NCBI RefSeq assembly: GCF_039769985.1
Contig: NZ_JBDNCH010000001.1
Location: 109,158 to 173,157 of the forward strand
DNA: 64,000 nucleotides
Reading direction: 5' to 3'
From: Ponticoccus litoralis
GTDB lineage: Bacteria > Pseudomonadota > Alphaproteobacteria > Rhodobacterales > Rhodobacteraceae
Of this stretch, positions 9,433 to 18,699 are shown piece after piece. Both the position numbers and the translations under genes were made by a program. The notes below the pieces were generated by a model. It was not told where the DNA came from, did not search any database, and was given only the letters and a program-made list of their open reading frames with translations. Numbering within the stretch: the stretch's first letter is position 1; each line of letters starts with the position of its first letter.

Positions 9433-9996
9433 GTGTTGGACTCCGTGCCTGCGCGGGTGCGCGCCAGTTCCGCCTCTGCGCGGGCGATTTCATGCTGAAT
9501 TTCGAGGGTTTCCGGGTCGATGCCGGACCGGACCTCGGCCATGCGGCACGGGCAGGGTGAGGGCACGGCCCAAGAGGATCAGCGCCGCGCTGACCGGCAG
9601 GATGCCCTGCACGACGCTGCGCGGGACAAACCGCAATGTTGTCATGGTTTCGTTGCCGAAGATGCTGAGGATCGTCCAGCCGGCCCAGAGCGTGACGGCG
9701 AAGATGGCGAAGAAGATCGCCTCGACCAGCCAGAACAGGGCGATGCGCCCGGGCAGCGGCAGGCCGAACATCAGCCCGTTGAAGCCCAGATGCGCATTGC
9801 GCAGCACGGCCAGCGCCGCGCCGGTGAAGGTGATCCAGGCCAGCAGCAGTACGGCGACCTCGTCGTACCAGATCAGCGAATTGCCCGAATAGCGAAAGCC
9901 GACGGCCAGCAGCACGATGACGGCAAGGATGACGATCAGCGTGACGGTGAAGAGTTGCAGGAAGAGGTCGAGCCAATGAATGACGCGGTCGAGCAT
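9429..9996 (-). CDS. dctQ: TRAP transporter small permease DctQ (second system, frame break near 9550)
   Basis: Four hydrophobic helices with the family motif Y-S-G-N-S-L-I-W-Y-D-E-V near residue 43. After L-T-L-P-V-P the frame shifts; dropping one base near 9550 restores a charged C-terminal tail (M-A-E-V-R-S-G-I-D-P) ending at a TGA overlapping the dctM start, about 188 residues. I use the ATG at 9996; an in-frame TTG at 10017 is less likely. Confidence 0.85.
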
Positions 9997-10079
9997 TGAA
10001 CGGTCCCGGTTGGACAAGGGGTCAGGATTGGAGTGGGGCGCATCGCAACGGCGATGCGCCCCGATTGGATCGGATCAGA

Positions 10080-11063
10080 TCACGACTCGCCGTCGGCCAG
10101 CGACATCACCTGGTCGATCATCGCCTGGCCGTCTTCGACCTCTTCCGCGAATTTTTCATACAGCGGCGCAGAGGCTTCGACGAAGGCGGCGCGGTCTGCC
10201 GTATTGACTTCCATGCCGGCTGCCTTGAGCTTTTCCAGAAGCGCGCCGTCCTGCTCGGCGCCCTGCTCGCGGGCCCAGAGCGCGACTTCCTGCGCGGTCT
10301 CGGTCAGCACCTGCTGGATTTCCGGGTCGAGCCGCTCGAAGGCTGCCACGCCCACGGTCGGGTAGGCCGGGGAATAGACGTGGCCCGACATCGACAGGTA
10401 CTTCTGCACCTCGTTCAGCTTGCCCCCGGCGATATTGGTCAGCGGGTTTTCCTGCCCGTCGATCACGCCGGTCTGAAGCGCCACGAAGACCTCGGAAAAG
10501 GACATCGGTGTCGGGTTGGCGCCGTATTCGCTGAACATGGCCACACGCCAGGACGAATTCGGCGTGCGGATCTTCAGCCCTTCAAGATCGGCGGGCGTGT
10601 TGACCGGCCGTTCGTTGTTGGTGATCTGGCGAAAGCCGTTCTCCCAGACGGCCAGCGGGCGATAGCCCTGCGCCTCGGCGGCGGGCACCAGCACATCCTT
10701 GAAGAAGGTCTCGTCGATGCGCGCCAGATGCTCGCGGTCGGCGACAAGGAACGGCAGGTCGAAGATCGCGAATTCCGGCGCGATCTCGGGCATGGTCGAA
10801 GAGGGCAGGGTCAGGTGCATGGTGCCCAGCTTGATCTTCTGGAGCATGTCCTTGTCCTTGCCCAGCTGCGAGCTGTCAAAGACCTTCACGACGGCGGTGT
10901 CGCCGAATTTCTCGTTGGCGCGGCGGGCGAATTCGCTTGCCGTTTGCTGCTGAAGCGAGCCGGTGGCCGCGCTGAGGCCGAAGATGATCTCTTCCTGTGC
11001 CGTGGCGGCACTGGACATCATGGCCAGCGTGGCGGCACCGAAGAGTGCGCTCTTGAATTTCAT
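10080..11063 (-). CDS. dctP: TRAP solute receptor DctP (second system)
   Basis: A 327-residue periplasmic receptor with signal peptide (F-G-A-A-T-L-A-M-M-S-S-A-A-T-A) and the DctP block L-K-I-R-T-P-N-S-S near residue 166, followed by M-S-F-S-E-V-F-V-A-L-Q-T-G-V-I-D-G-Q-E-N-P. The Q-E-N-P motif is typical of the C4-dicarboxylate/sugar-acid branch. It lies 60 bp after the PdxA-like gene. Confidence 0.92.
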   Translation of the reverse strand: MKFKSALFGAATLAMMSSAATAQEEIIFGLSAATGSLQQQTASEFARRANEKFGDTAVVKVFDSSQLGKDKDMLQKIKLGTMHLTLPSSTMPEIAPEFAIFDLPFLVADREHLARIDETFFKDVLVPAAEAQGYRPLAVWENGFRQITNNERPVNTPADLEGLKIRTPNSSWRVAMFSEYGANPTPMSFSEVFVALQTGVIDGQENPLTNIAGGKLNEVQKYLSMSGHVYSPAYPTVGVAAFERLDPEIQQVLTETAQEVALWAREQGAEQDGALLEKLKAAGMEVNTADRAAFVEASAPLYEKFAEEVEDGQAMIDQVMSLADGES

Positions 11064-11123
11064 TGGTTTTCCTCCCTCTGGTTGGTGGCGGCGGGTGCCG
11101 CCGGTCGAAGTGTCAGCTTGTGA

Positions 11124-12203
11124 TCAGCTGTTGAGTGCGTCCTCGCGCATTGGCCCGCGGAACAGGGCCGTCAGATCGGTCGGGGCTTCAGCTGCGCTGT
11201 CCCGCGGCGAGCGACCGGCCAGCTTGCGGCCAAGCGCGACGGCGTTGAAGGTCGCGCCCGTATCGGCCGTGCCCTTGCCCGCGATGTCGTAGGCCGTGCC
11301 GTGGGCGGGGGTGACGATGGGGAAGGGGTAGCCCGCGATCAGCGTCACGCCACGGTCGAAGCCCATCAGCTTCATCGCGATCTGGCCCTGATCGTGATAC
11401 ATGGTCAGCACGGCGTCGAATTCACCCTTCAGCGCCCGCACGAAGACGGTGTCCGAGGGCACCGGGCCGGTCACGGACATCTGCTGTTCCTGCGCGCGCT
11501 GCACCGCGGGCAGCAGGACGTCCTCGTCCTCTGTCCCGAAATTGCGCCCGTCGCCGGCATGGGGGTTCAGCGCCGCGACACCGATGCGGGGCCGTTCGAA
11601 CCCGGCGCCTTCCATGGTCTCGATCGTCAGGCAGAGCGCCTGATAGATGCGGTCGGTGGTCAGCGTGTCAGCCACCTCGCGCAGCGGGATATGCGAGGTG
11701 ACCTCGCGCGTTCCAGACCTCGTCGAGCACGTTGAACTCGCGCCCGCCGCGGTCGGCGTCGATGGTTTCGGTGATAAAGCCGATCTCGTCCACGTAGTCG
11801 GACTTGGCCAGCCGCATCCCGTGCTTGTTGAACGGCGTGAAGAAGACCGACCCGGCAAGCCCGGCATTGGCCAGCCGCAGCGCCGCCGCGAAATTCTCCA
11901 GCGCCGCCGCGCCGGTCACCTCGGCTGGATCTCGCCCAGCGTCAGCGCGGCCGGGTCGCAATTGCCCATGTCCACCAGCACGGTGCCGTCCGGCAGGCCC
12001 TGCGTCGCCTCTTCGGGGGTGACGGTGGGCAGGTCGATTTCAAGGCCCGCATGCTGCGCGCCCATGGCCAGCACGCGCGCATCTCCGATGACGATCATGT
12101 CGCCGCGATTGGCCTCGGCATCGGCGAGGACGCGGGCGCTGAGTTCGGGGCTGATCCCGCCGGCATCGCCGATGGCAAAGGCAACTCGGTGTTCGTTGGT
12201 CAT
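11124..12203 (-). CDS. PdxA-family 4-hydroxythreonate-4-phosphate dehydrogenase-like (two frame breaks)
   Basis: Fragments in three frames join into one PdxA-family oxidative decarboxylase of about 359 residues, with breaks near 11935 and 11707. Motifs run in order: G-D-A-G-G-I-S-P-E-L at the N-terminus, F-F-T-P-F-N-K near the middle, N-P-H-A-G-D-G, Y-H-D-Q-G-Q-I-A-M-K and H-G-T-A-Y-D-I-A-G near the C-terminus. The usual G-H-T-E metal-ligand motif is replaced by D-Y-V-D-E-I-G-F, so this is a divergent member. Location with a TRAP system and an LtnD-like dehydrogenase points to a catabolic PdxA2 role (4-phospho-threonate or -erythronate) more than pyridoxine synthesis. Start taken at ATG 12203. 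Confidence 0.8.
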
Positions 12204-12217
12204 GTATTTCCTCATTT

Positions 12218-12232
12218 TGTATACGAAATACA
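12218..12232. promoter_or_regulatory. Palindromic operator in the pdxA-like/gntR divergent region
   Basis: TGTAT-ACGAA-ATACA has perfect 5-bp arms around 5 nt. It lies 15 bp upstream of the leftward PdxA-like start and 70 bp before the rightward GntR gene. The short-armed palindrome fits FadR-subfamily GntR operators, so autoregulation plus control of the operon is likely (inference). Confidence 0.55.
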
Positions 12233-12301
12233 TTGCATGCCCTCGCAGTGCAAGGCAGGAAGTTCTATAGTGTCCGTAAAAATGCAGCCGGGAGTGCAGG
12301 C

Positions 12302-12976
12302 ATGGAGAAACTAGGCGTCGCGGCGGCCGGCCCTGTGGCGATCCGCAAACAGACCCTTCACGATCAGGTGGCGAACCGGATTCGCGACCTGATCATCGAG
12401 GGCTATCTGGAACCGGGCAGCCGAATCGACGAGACGCGGCTGATCGAACAGCTCGAGGTGTCGCGCACGCCGTTCCGCGAGGCCCTGCGCACGCTGGCCG
12501 CCGAGGGGCTGGTGATCATCCGTCCCTCGCGCGGGGCGGTGGTGCGCAAGCTGACGGCGCAAGACGTGTTCTCGATGCTCGAGGTGCTTGGGCATCTGGA
12601 GAAACTCGCCGGGGCGCTGGCGTGCCAGCGCGCCAGCGACGAAGAGATCGCGGCCCTCATGGCCCTGCACAACGAGATGCTGGAGCTGTACGAAAAACGC
12701 GAGCGGCTGGCCTATTACAAGCTGAACCAGGCCTTCCATTCGCGGCTGAGCGAGCTGTCGGGCAACGAGATCCTGTGCGACATGCAGCGCAATATTCAGG
12801 CGCGGCTGAAGCGGATCCGCTTCATCGGCAACCGCACGCCCCCGCATTGGGCTGCCGCCGTGGCCGAGCACGAACAGATGGCCGACGCGCTTCTGCGCCG
12901 GGACGGCGACGCATTGGGTGAGGTCATGGCCAAGCACCTGATGAACACCTGGGACCGCGTCAAGGACAGCGTCTGA
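12302..12976 (+). CDS. GntR-family regulator, FadR/FCD subfamily
   Basis: A 224-residue protein. The winged helix is at about residues 15-80 (I-I-E-G-Y-L-E-P-G-S-R-I-D-E, then V-S-R-T-P-F-R-E-A-L-R-T-L-A), followed by an all-helical FCD effector domain (about 95-215) with the histidine pattern A-F-H-S-R-L and E-H-E-Q-M. It is divergent from the PdxA-like/TRAP operon and is probably its repressor. The frame extends upstream, but ATG 12302 is preceded by a purine-rich site and best fits family length. Confidence 0.88.
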   Translation: MEKLGVAAAGPVAIRKQTLHDQVANRIRDLIIEGYLEPGSRIDETRLIEQLEVSRTPFREALRTLAAEGLVIIRPSRGAVVRKLTAQDVFSMLEVLGHLEKLAGALACQRASDEEIAALMALHNEMLELYEKRERLAYYKLNQAFHSRLSELSGNEILCDMQRNIQARLKRIRFIGNRTPPHWAAAVAEHEQMADALLRRDGDALGEVMAKHLMNTWDRVKDSV

Positions 12977-13434
12977 TCCGGGCGGGGCGCGGCGGCCCCG
13001 TCATGGGGCGGCAGTGGCGGCATCCTTCCCGATCGCGAAGGCCGGGCGGCAAGCTCTCCGCAATGGCCGGGGTGGCAGTTGCATGGGCGTGCGCGACGGT
13101 TGCGGCGGGGCCCGGATCCACGGCGCATACCCCGACGCCCGTTGTGCGACAGCAGGAAGAGGGGGGCGGCAAGGCCCGGGGCGCCCGAAGCGGGCCTGTC
13201 CCGTGCCAAGGTGGCCGGTCTTGTCGCTGCCGCCCTTGGGGGTTGCGCTCTGGTGGGAAGTACATTTGTATACCAATGAAAATTTCTGCCGGGTGGCCGG
13301 GGATCGGTTGTCTAGGCGAGGCGGGCCGCCTCGGGGTGTCGTTCCATTCATGTGCTCCGGTGCGTCCGCCCGCAGGTGACACCGGGGCCGATTGCGTGTT
13401 GGATGCCACCCTGGGCCCTGTCAGAAAGAGCGAG
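12977..13434 (+). other. 458-bp gene-free stretch ahead of marR1
   Basis: No convincing coding sequence is seen. It carries TTTGTATACCAATGAAAATT at 13265-13284 on the plus strand, one of four related elements in the pyridine island, about 150 bp before marR1. GC-rich stems follow the gntR stop without a T-run. Confidence 0.5.
13265..13285 (+). promoter_or_regulatory. Island motif copy A
   Basis: TTTGTATACCAATGA followed by an A/T tract. It matches copies B, C and D (16927, 20996, 25675) at most positions. Candidate operator for one of the MarR proteins encoded next to it. Confidence 0.45.
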
Positions 13435-13908
13435 ATGAGTTCGATGGACGATATGAAGCACGAACCGGGTGACGGCGGCTCGGACGATGGTGTCGCTTCC
13501 TATGTCCTCGACGAGCAGATCGGCTTTGCCCTGCGAAAGGCAAACCAGCGGCACATGACTCTTTTTGGCGAAAAGATGCTCGACGGGCTGACGCCAACCC
13601 AGTTCTCGGCCCTGTTCCGGTTGGTCGAGAGTCCCGGGCCGCAGTCGCAGAATGCGCTTGGGCGGAGCGTCGCGATGGATGCGGCGACGATCAAGGGTGT
13701 CGTCAACCGGTTGGAGGCCCGCGGTCTTGTCATGAGCCGGAAGGACGAGGTCGACCGCCGCCGTTACGTGATCGAGGCGACCGCGAAGGGCAGGGCGCTG
13801 ATCGGGGCGGCGATACCGGTGATGGCGGAAATCACTGAGGCAACCATGGCGCCGCTGACCGTTGCCGAGCGGCGCACGGTTCTGCGGTTGCTGGCAAAGC
13901 TGAGCTGA
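13435..13908 (+). CDS. MarR-family transcriptional regulator 1
   Basis: A 157-residue MarR protein: N-terminal helix with Y-V-L-D-E-Q-I-G-F-A-L-R-K-A, winged-helix core (about residues 55-115) with L-T-P-T-Q-F-S-A-L, A-A-T-I-K-G-V-V-N-R-L and the wing K-D-E-V-D-R-R-R-Y-V. In Pseudomonas putida the nic catabolic genes are repressed by the MarR protein NicR, so this gene or the next is a reasonable NicR counterpart (inference from context). The open frame reaches far upstream, but ATG 13435 gives normal MarR length. Confidence 0.87.
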   Translation: MSSMDDMKHEPGDGGSDDGVASYVLDEQIGFALRKANQRHMTLFGEKMLDGLTPTQFSALFRLVESPGPQSQNALGRSVAMDAATIKGVVNRLEARGLVMSRKDEVDRRRYVIEATAKGRALIGAAIPVMAEITEATMAPLTVAERRTVLRLLAKLS

Positions 13909-14006
13909 TCGGCGTGTTGTATGTGCGGCTTGGGGTGCCAGGTTGCGGAAAGGTCAGGGGGGCATGAGCGACCACACCACAAAGCCGTACCGGTGATGCT
14001 TCCGCG

Positions 14007-14438
14007 ATGGTAGAGGCCTACGATCCGCGCAATCACCCGGCGCAGCTGGTGCGCCGTATCCACCAGCGCGGGGCGCAGCTCTTTACCCAGAACGTGCAGC
14101 ACCCCCATCTGTCGGTCACGCAATTCGTCGCGCTGGTCACGCTGCTGAAGGAGGGCGCGGTCACGCAAAGCATGCTTGGGCGGATGACCTCGATGGACCC
14201 CTCCACCACGACGGTGGTGGTGCGCAAGCTTGAGCGCGAGAAGCTGATCGAGAAGCGGCGCAGTCTTGAGGATCAGCGGTCGTCGGTCATCGAGCTGACC
14301 GAGGCGGGGCGCCAATGTGCGATCAACCATATTCCGGTCAGCGTGGAGGCGGGCGAAAGGCTGCTGGATCCGCTTACCGCGATCGAGCAGCAGCTTTTCA
14401 TGGAGTTGTTGCGGAAGGTGATCGCGGTCGAGGACTGA
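14007..14438 (+). CDS. MarR-family transcriptional regulator 2
   Basis: A 143-residue MarR protein beginning 98 bp after the first, with S-V-T-Q-F-V-A-L-V-T-L-L, S-T-T-T-V-V-V-R-K-L-E-R-E and the wing R-S-L-E-D-Q-R-S-S-V. It resembles MarR1 only at family level, so the two probably read different signals. The next gene is the Rieske oxygenase, and a 16-bp inverted repeat pair brackets the gap. Frames upstream of ATG 14007 are closed by a stop. Confidence 0.87.
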   Translation: MVEAYDPRNHPAQLVRRIHQRGAQLFTQNVQHPHLSVTQFVALVTLLKEGAVTQSMLGRMTSMDPSTTTVVVRKLEREKLIEKRRSLEDQRSSVIELTEAGRQCAINHIPVSVEAGERLLDPLTAIEQQLFMELLRKVIAVED

Positions 14439-14459
14439 AGTCTTGCCGCGCGGGCTCCG

Positions 14460-14626
14460 ATTTTGCTGCGTACTCGTTCGAAAATTTCTCATTGAGGCGT
14501 CACGACTTCATCGCCGTGGAAAAGTTTTCCCGCAAAAACAGCCTATTTTTCGAAATCTGGAACTGATCCAAAAGAATCTATTGCGCGAATGATCCGAGTC
14601 CTTTTACTTTGAGTACGTAGCAAAAT
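14460..14626. repeat. 16-bp inverted repeat pair flanking the oxygenase promoter region
   Basis: ATTTTGCTGCGTACTC (14460-14475) and GAGTACGTAGCAAAAT (14611-14626) are inverted copies with 15 of 16 positions matching, 135 bp apart. The first begins 21 bp after the marR2 stop; the second ends about 50 bp before the oxygenase ATG. The A/T-rich interval also contains GCGAATGAT, resembling part of the island motif. A paired operator, perhaps with looping, is the simplest reading. Confidence 0.65.
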
Positions 14627-14675
14627 GGCTCCTGTGTGAGGGCCGCTTTATGAACGCAAGCTCGGGAGTGATGGG

Positions 14676-15746
14676 ATGACGACACTGGTTCGGAATGCAT
14701 GGTACGTGGCCGCATGGTCGCGCGAGATCGACGATGAACTGCGGCGCTTCACCATTCTTGGCGATCACATCCTGCTTTATCGCCGCAAGGATGGCACCGT
14801 TGTCGCGCTGGAGGATCGCTGCCCGCACAGGCTGTTGCCGCTGTCGAAGGGCAAGCGTATCGGTGACGCGGTGCAATGCGGCTATCACGGGCTGACCTTC
14901 GGTCCTGACGGCAAGTGCACCCGGGTTCCGGGGCAGGACAAGATTCCGCCCTCTGCCTATGTCGAAAGCTACCCGATCGAGGAGCGCCACGGGATCGTCT
15001 GGATCTGGATGGGCGAGCCGCACCGCGCCGACCCGGCCAAGATTTTCGATCTGCCGCAATTCACCGATCCGAACTGGCATGCCCATCAGGGGGATGCGCT
15101 GCACCTGGAATCGAACTACCTCAACGTGGCCGAAAACCTTGTTGACCCGGCGCATGTGAGCTTTGTGCACCCGACGACCTTGGGCAATTCGGCCTCGGAA
15201 AACGTGCCTGTGCATGTCTCGACCGAGGGTGAGACCATCACCGCCTGGCGGTGGATCCGCGATGCAGAGCCGATTGGCTTCTTCAAGGCCTTCGGTGGCT
15301 TCGAGGGGAACGTCGACCGCTGGCATTACTATCACCTGCATCTGCCCTCGATCGCGGTGATCGACTTCGGCTCGGCGGATGCCGCCGACCAGATTGCCGA
15401 GGATGACCGGGATAGCGGCAACCGCGTGCTTGCGCTGCACTTCATGACGCCGGTTGACGAGGGCTATACCATCGACCGCTGGATGCACCTTCGGAACACC
15501 GCGGTCGACACCGAGGAAGCGTCGGAGAAGATCGATGCCATGTTCCGCATCGCCTTTGCCGAGGACAAGGCGATCCTGGAAGCCGTGCACGCCGAAGAGC
15601 AGCGCCCGATGAAGCGGCGGCCGATCCGTATCGCCATCGACCGGGGGCCGATGGTCTACCGCAAGCGCATCAACGACATGCTGGAAACCGAGCGGACGCT
15701 GGACGCCTCTGCCGAGACCAACGCGTCCTTCGTCTATCATGACTGA
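14676..15746 (+). CDS. Rieske oxygenase, VanA-like terminal component
   Basis: A 356-residue Rieske non-heme iron oxygenase. The [2Fe-2S] ligands are C-P-H near residue 49 and C-G-Y-H near 68 (C-x-H, 16 residues, C-x2-H). The mononuclear iron site is in N-L-V-D-P-A-H-V-S-F-V-H at about 153-164 (D-x2-H-x4-H). Length and N-terminus (N-A-W-Y-V-A-A-W) are those of vanillate O-demethylase oxygenase and relatives, which demethylate or hydroxylate aromatic rings. The partner reductase follows directly. Because the island otherwise encodes the lower nicotinate pathway, a pyridine substrate, possibly methylated, is suggested (inference). Confidence 0.88.
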   Translation: MTTLVRNAWYVAAWSREIDDELRRFTILGDHILLYRRKDGTVVALEDRCPHRLLPLSKGKRIGDAVQCGYHGLTFGPDGKCTRVPGQDKIPPSAYVESYPIEERHGIVWIWMGEPHRADPAKIFDLPQFTDPNWHAHQGDALHLESNYLNVAENLVDPAHVSFVHPTTLGNSASENVPVHVSTEGETITAWRWIRDAEPIGFFKAFGGFEGNVDRWHYYHLHLPSIAVIDFGSADAADQIAEDDRDSGNRVLALHFMTPVDEGYTIDRWMHLRNTAVDTEEASEKIDAMFRIAFAEDKAILEAVHAEEQRPMKRRPIRIAIDRGPMVYRKRINDMLETERTLDASAETNASFVYHD

Positions 15747-15771
15747 TGCAGTGCTGACCGGGGGATCTGAC

Positions 15772-16827
15772 ATGCTGGATACGGGACAGACCGCGCCGCT
15801 GACGCTGGAAGTGGCAGAGCGCGTGCGGGAAAGCCGAAACGTCGTTTCTTTCCGGTTCAAGGTGGTGGAGGGCGACTTGGCGCCCTTCACCGCGGGCCAG
15901 TACCTTCCGATCCGCCTTGGCCTGCCGGAGCGGCCCATATCGACTTATACGATATCCTCCGACCCGCGCGACCGCAGCGGCTACAGGATCAGCGTCAAGC
16001 TGGAGCCGGAGGGGAAGGGGGGCTCGCGCCATCTGCACGAGGCGGCTGAGGTCGGGGCGCGCTTCTTGGCCGAGCGAGCCGCGCGGCAAGTTCGTCCTGG
16101 CAGAGGATGACCGCCCGGTCCTGCTGTTGACCGGCGGAATCGGCGTGACGCCGGCGCTGGCAATGCTGGCGGAACTGGCCCGTCAGCCGGACCGGCACGA
16201 CGTGGTTCGTGCACGCCTGCCAGAATGCGCAAGAGCACTCTTTCGCGGACGAGGTGGCGGCGCTGGCAGGGGCCGCGCCGCATGTTTCGACCCATGTCGC
16301 CTATGCCGAGGGATGCGAGGAGGATCTTGCCGAGGGGCGGTGCCAGTCCATCGGGCTGCTCGACCGCGAGGCCCTGCGCATGCTGCTGCCGCAGGATGCC
16401 TATCGCGTCTATCTTTGTGGGCCGGACGGGTTCATGACGGCGATGCGGGCGGTGCTGGTCAGCCTGGGCGTGCCGGACAGCGAAATTCAACAGGAGTCCT
16501 TTGGTGGCGCCCTTGCCGAGGCGCCGCGCCAGGAGCCCGCCGGGCGGCCCGCGGTGGCGTCTGACGGGGCCGGTCCGGTGGTCAGGTTCGCGCGATCGGA
16601 CCTTGAATTCACCTGGGACGGGTCGAGCGGAACCCTTCTGGAGTTTGCCGAGGCGCAGGGGTTGTCGCCGAACTTCGAATGTCGTGACGGAATCTGCGGC
16701 ACCTGCGCCTGCCGCAAGCTTTCCGGCGAGGTTGCCTATGCCGAAGAGCCGCTTGATCTCGCCTGAAGACGGGCACGTCCTTCTGTGTTGCTCGGTCCCG
16801 AAAGGGGATGTGACCCTCGATATATGA
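15772..16827 (+). CDS. Oxygenase reductase, VanB-like (three frame breaks)
   Basis: Ferredoxin reductase of the phthalate dioxygenase reductase type, reconstructed from pieces in different frames with breaks near 16075, 16205 and 16764; about 351 residues. Domain order: flavin-binding barrel (R-P-I-S-T-Y-T-I-S-S), NAD domain (L-L-T-G-G-I-G-V-T-P, then Y-L-C-G-P-D-G-F-M) and a C-terminal plant-type [2Fe-2S] domain (C-R-D-G-I-C-G-T-C, with the last ligand in L-C-C-S-V-P). It passes electrons from NAD(P)H to the oxygenase. An in-frame ATG at 15739 overlaps the oxygenase stop, but a GGGGGAT ribosome site favours 15772. Confidence 0.82.
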
Positions 16828-16926
16828 CATGTCTCGCACATCATTTTCGCAAAGTATGCCTAAAAAATGTGCGAAGCTGGAACTCGGGCGGGGCGCATGC
16901 GGAAAAACATGCAGCAGGGAAGTTTG

Positions 16927-16947
16927 TTTCTATACAAATGAATTTTT
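16927..16947 (+). promoter_or_regulatory. Island motif copy B
   Basis: TTTCTATACAAATGAATTTT on the plus strand, about 175 bp before the tctC start, within the A/T-rich gap 16828-17120, which holds no gene. Confidence 0.4.
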
Positions 16948-17120
16948 CCGCGCTTTTATGTGACTGGAGGATGAAGCGCGTCGCCTGCCGACCGCAACAA
17001 AATAGGAAAATCGGACCCCGTTTGAGGGGCAATAGAGAATGTCGCGGGCTGCGAGGCGCGGTCCGTGAACAGGCGGGTTATGCCTGCCGAACGCAACAGG
17101 GAAAAGACGAAAGGAACGCC

Positions 17121-18108
17121 ATGAAACGCCGCCAATTCTTCGCCACGCTCACGGGTCTGACGATGCTTGCCAGCCTTCCGGCAACCTCCGCGCTTGCGCA
17201 GGATGCCTACCCCAGCGAACCGATCCACATCACCGTGGTCTGGCCCGCGGGTGGCGGGCATGACCTGGTGGGTCGCCTGATCGGTCATGAGCTGTCCCAG
17301 ATCATGGATACCGCGGTTGTGGTCGACAACGTGACCGGTGCCGGCGGATCGACCGGCATCCGCCATATCGTCGAGGCGGACCCCGACGGCTACACCATCG
17401 GCGTGATGGGCCTGCACGCCGTGTCGCAATCCTTCATGAACCCTGCAGCACCCAGTGCTCGAAGGTCTGGATCCGCTTGCCTACGTCAGCGACGAGCCCG
17501 GCGCGATCGAGGTGAGCGCCGACATGGGGATCGACACGCTTGCCGATTACGTCGCCGCGATGAAGTCGGACCCGATGGCGCTGATGAACGGCAACGATCC
17601 GCAGGGCGGCAATTCCTTCATCTTCGCAAGCGTCATCCCGGATGCGCTGGGGGTGAACATGATGAAGCTTCCCTATCCCGGACATGCCCCCACCGTGACC
17701 GCCCTGCTGACCGGCGAGGTCCAGACCGCGACGCTGCCGGTCCCGCCGATCCTCGAGCACGCAAAGGCCGGAAAGGTGAAGGTCCTTGGCGTCGCGTCGG
17801 AACAGCGGCATCCGCAGCTGCCGGACGTTCCGACGTTCAAAGAGCAGGGCTACGATGTCGTGGCGAACGATTTCGTCATGCTGGTGGCGCCGGTCGGCAT
17901 TCCGCAGGACGTCCGGGCCAAGCTGGAAGAGGGCCTGCTGCAGGCCATCAACAGTGCGGGCTTTACCTCGGCTGCGACGGACAATGGCCTGGTGCTGCGC
18001 CCGGGCGGTGCCGACCTGGCGGCGGAAGAGCTCGCGAAACAGGTCGATCTGGTCTACCCGATCCTCGAGGGCGCCGGCCTTGTTGCCGAGGAACTGAAGC
18101 GGCAGTGA
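17121..18108 (+). CDS. tctC: TTT transporter solute receptor TctC (frame break near 17450)
   Basis: Periplasmic binding protein of the tripartite tricarboxylate transporter family, about 328 residues after correction. It has a twin-arginine-like or Sec signal (K-R-R-Q-F-F-A-T-L-T-G-L-T-M-L), then Y-P-S-E-P-I-H-I-T-V-V-W-P-A-G-G-G-H-D and G-A-G-G-S-T-G, family hallmarks. The frame changes just after S-Q-S-F-M-N-P and the rest of the protein continues in the next frame. First gene of tctCBA; its substrate is probably an aromatic carboxylate handled by this island. Confidence 0.87.
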
Positions 18109-18168
18109 CGCCCGTGAACGGGGCGTCGACCACGCCCCGTTTCCAGACTCACGAAACAGGAGCCAGCC

Positions 18169-18684
18169 ATGACCCCGCCCATCGAAGACTCCGCCCGCAA
18201 GACCTTTGCCGCCGGCCTTCTCTTTCTCTTCATGGCGGGTGCGGGTTGGCTTCTGCTCCGTCATAGCATCGCGCTGTTTTCCGGAAACCAGATGCCGGGC
18301 GACCCCGGCCCCTTTTTCCTGTCCCAGCTGTGCCTGATCATTCTCGCCACCGTGGGCTTCGTTCTGCTGGTGATCGGAGCCTGGAGCTGGGCGCGGGACG
18401 CACAGCGCCACCGACACACAGGGGCCATCGTGGCCATGCTGCGAGAGTGGTCGCTTTCGGCGGGCTTCGTGCTGACATTGCTGACGATGCCCGCGGCGAT
18501 GCGCCTGCTGGGAACCCCTGCCGCGGTGGCGCTCTTTTCGATCTTCTGGATCTACGTCCTGCTGGTTTCGATCAGCGGCCACTCTTGGCGAAACCTGATC
18601 GAAGCGGCGGCCTTCGGCACGGCCACCGCCGCGTTCATCCATCTTTTCTTCGTGCGTCTGCTGACGCTTCCGCTGCCCGTCTGA
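18169..18684 (+). CDS. tctB: TTT transporter small membrane subunit TctB
   Basis: A 171-residue protein with four predicted transmembrane helices in the order usual for TctB. It lies between tctC and tctA in a tight cluster (60 bp and 15 bp gaps). The function is assigned by position and hydropathy because TctB sequences are poorly conserved. Confidence 0.8.
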   Translation: MTPPIEDSARKTFAAGLLFLFMAGAGWLLLRHSIALFSGNQMPGDPGPFFLSQLCLIILATVGFVLLVIGAWSWARDAQRHRHTGAIVAMLREWSLSAGFVLTLLTMPAAMRLLGTPAAVALFSIFWIYVLLVSISGHSWRNLIEAAAFGTATAAFIHLFFVRLLTLPLPV

Positions 18685-18699
18685 GAGAGGACCGAACCG

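Noticed and set aside
7204..9498. 764-codon plus-strand frame opposite the dehydrogenase and dctM
   Set aside because: Antisense shadow; composition rich in H, R and D, no domain pattern.
12216..12236. Possible fifth copy of the island motif (TTTGTATACGAAATAC)
   Set aside because: It is better explained as the TGTAT-N5-ATACA palindrome and serves genes outside the pyridine island.
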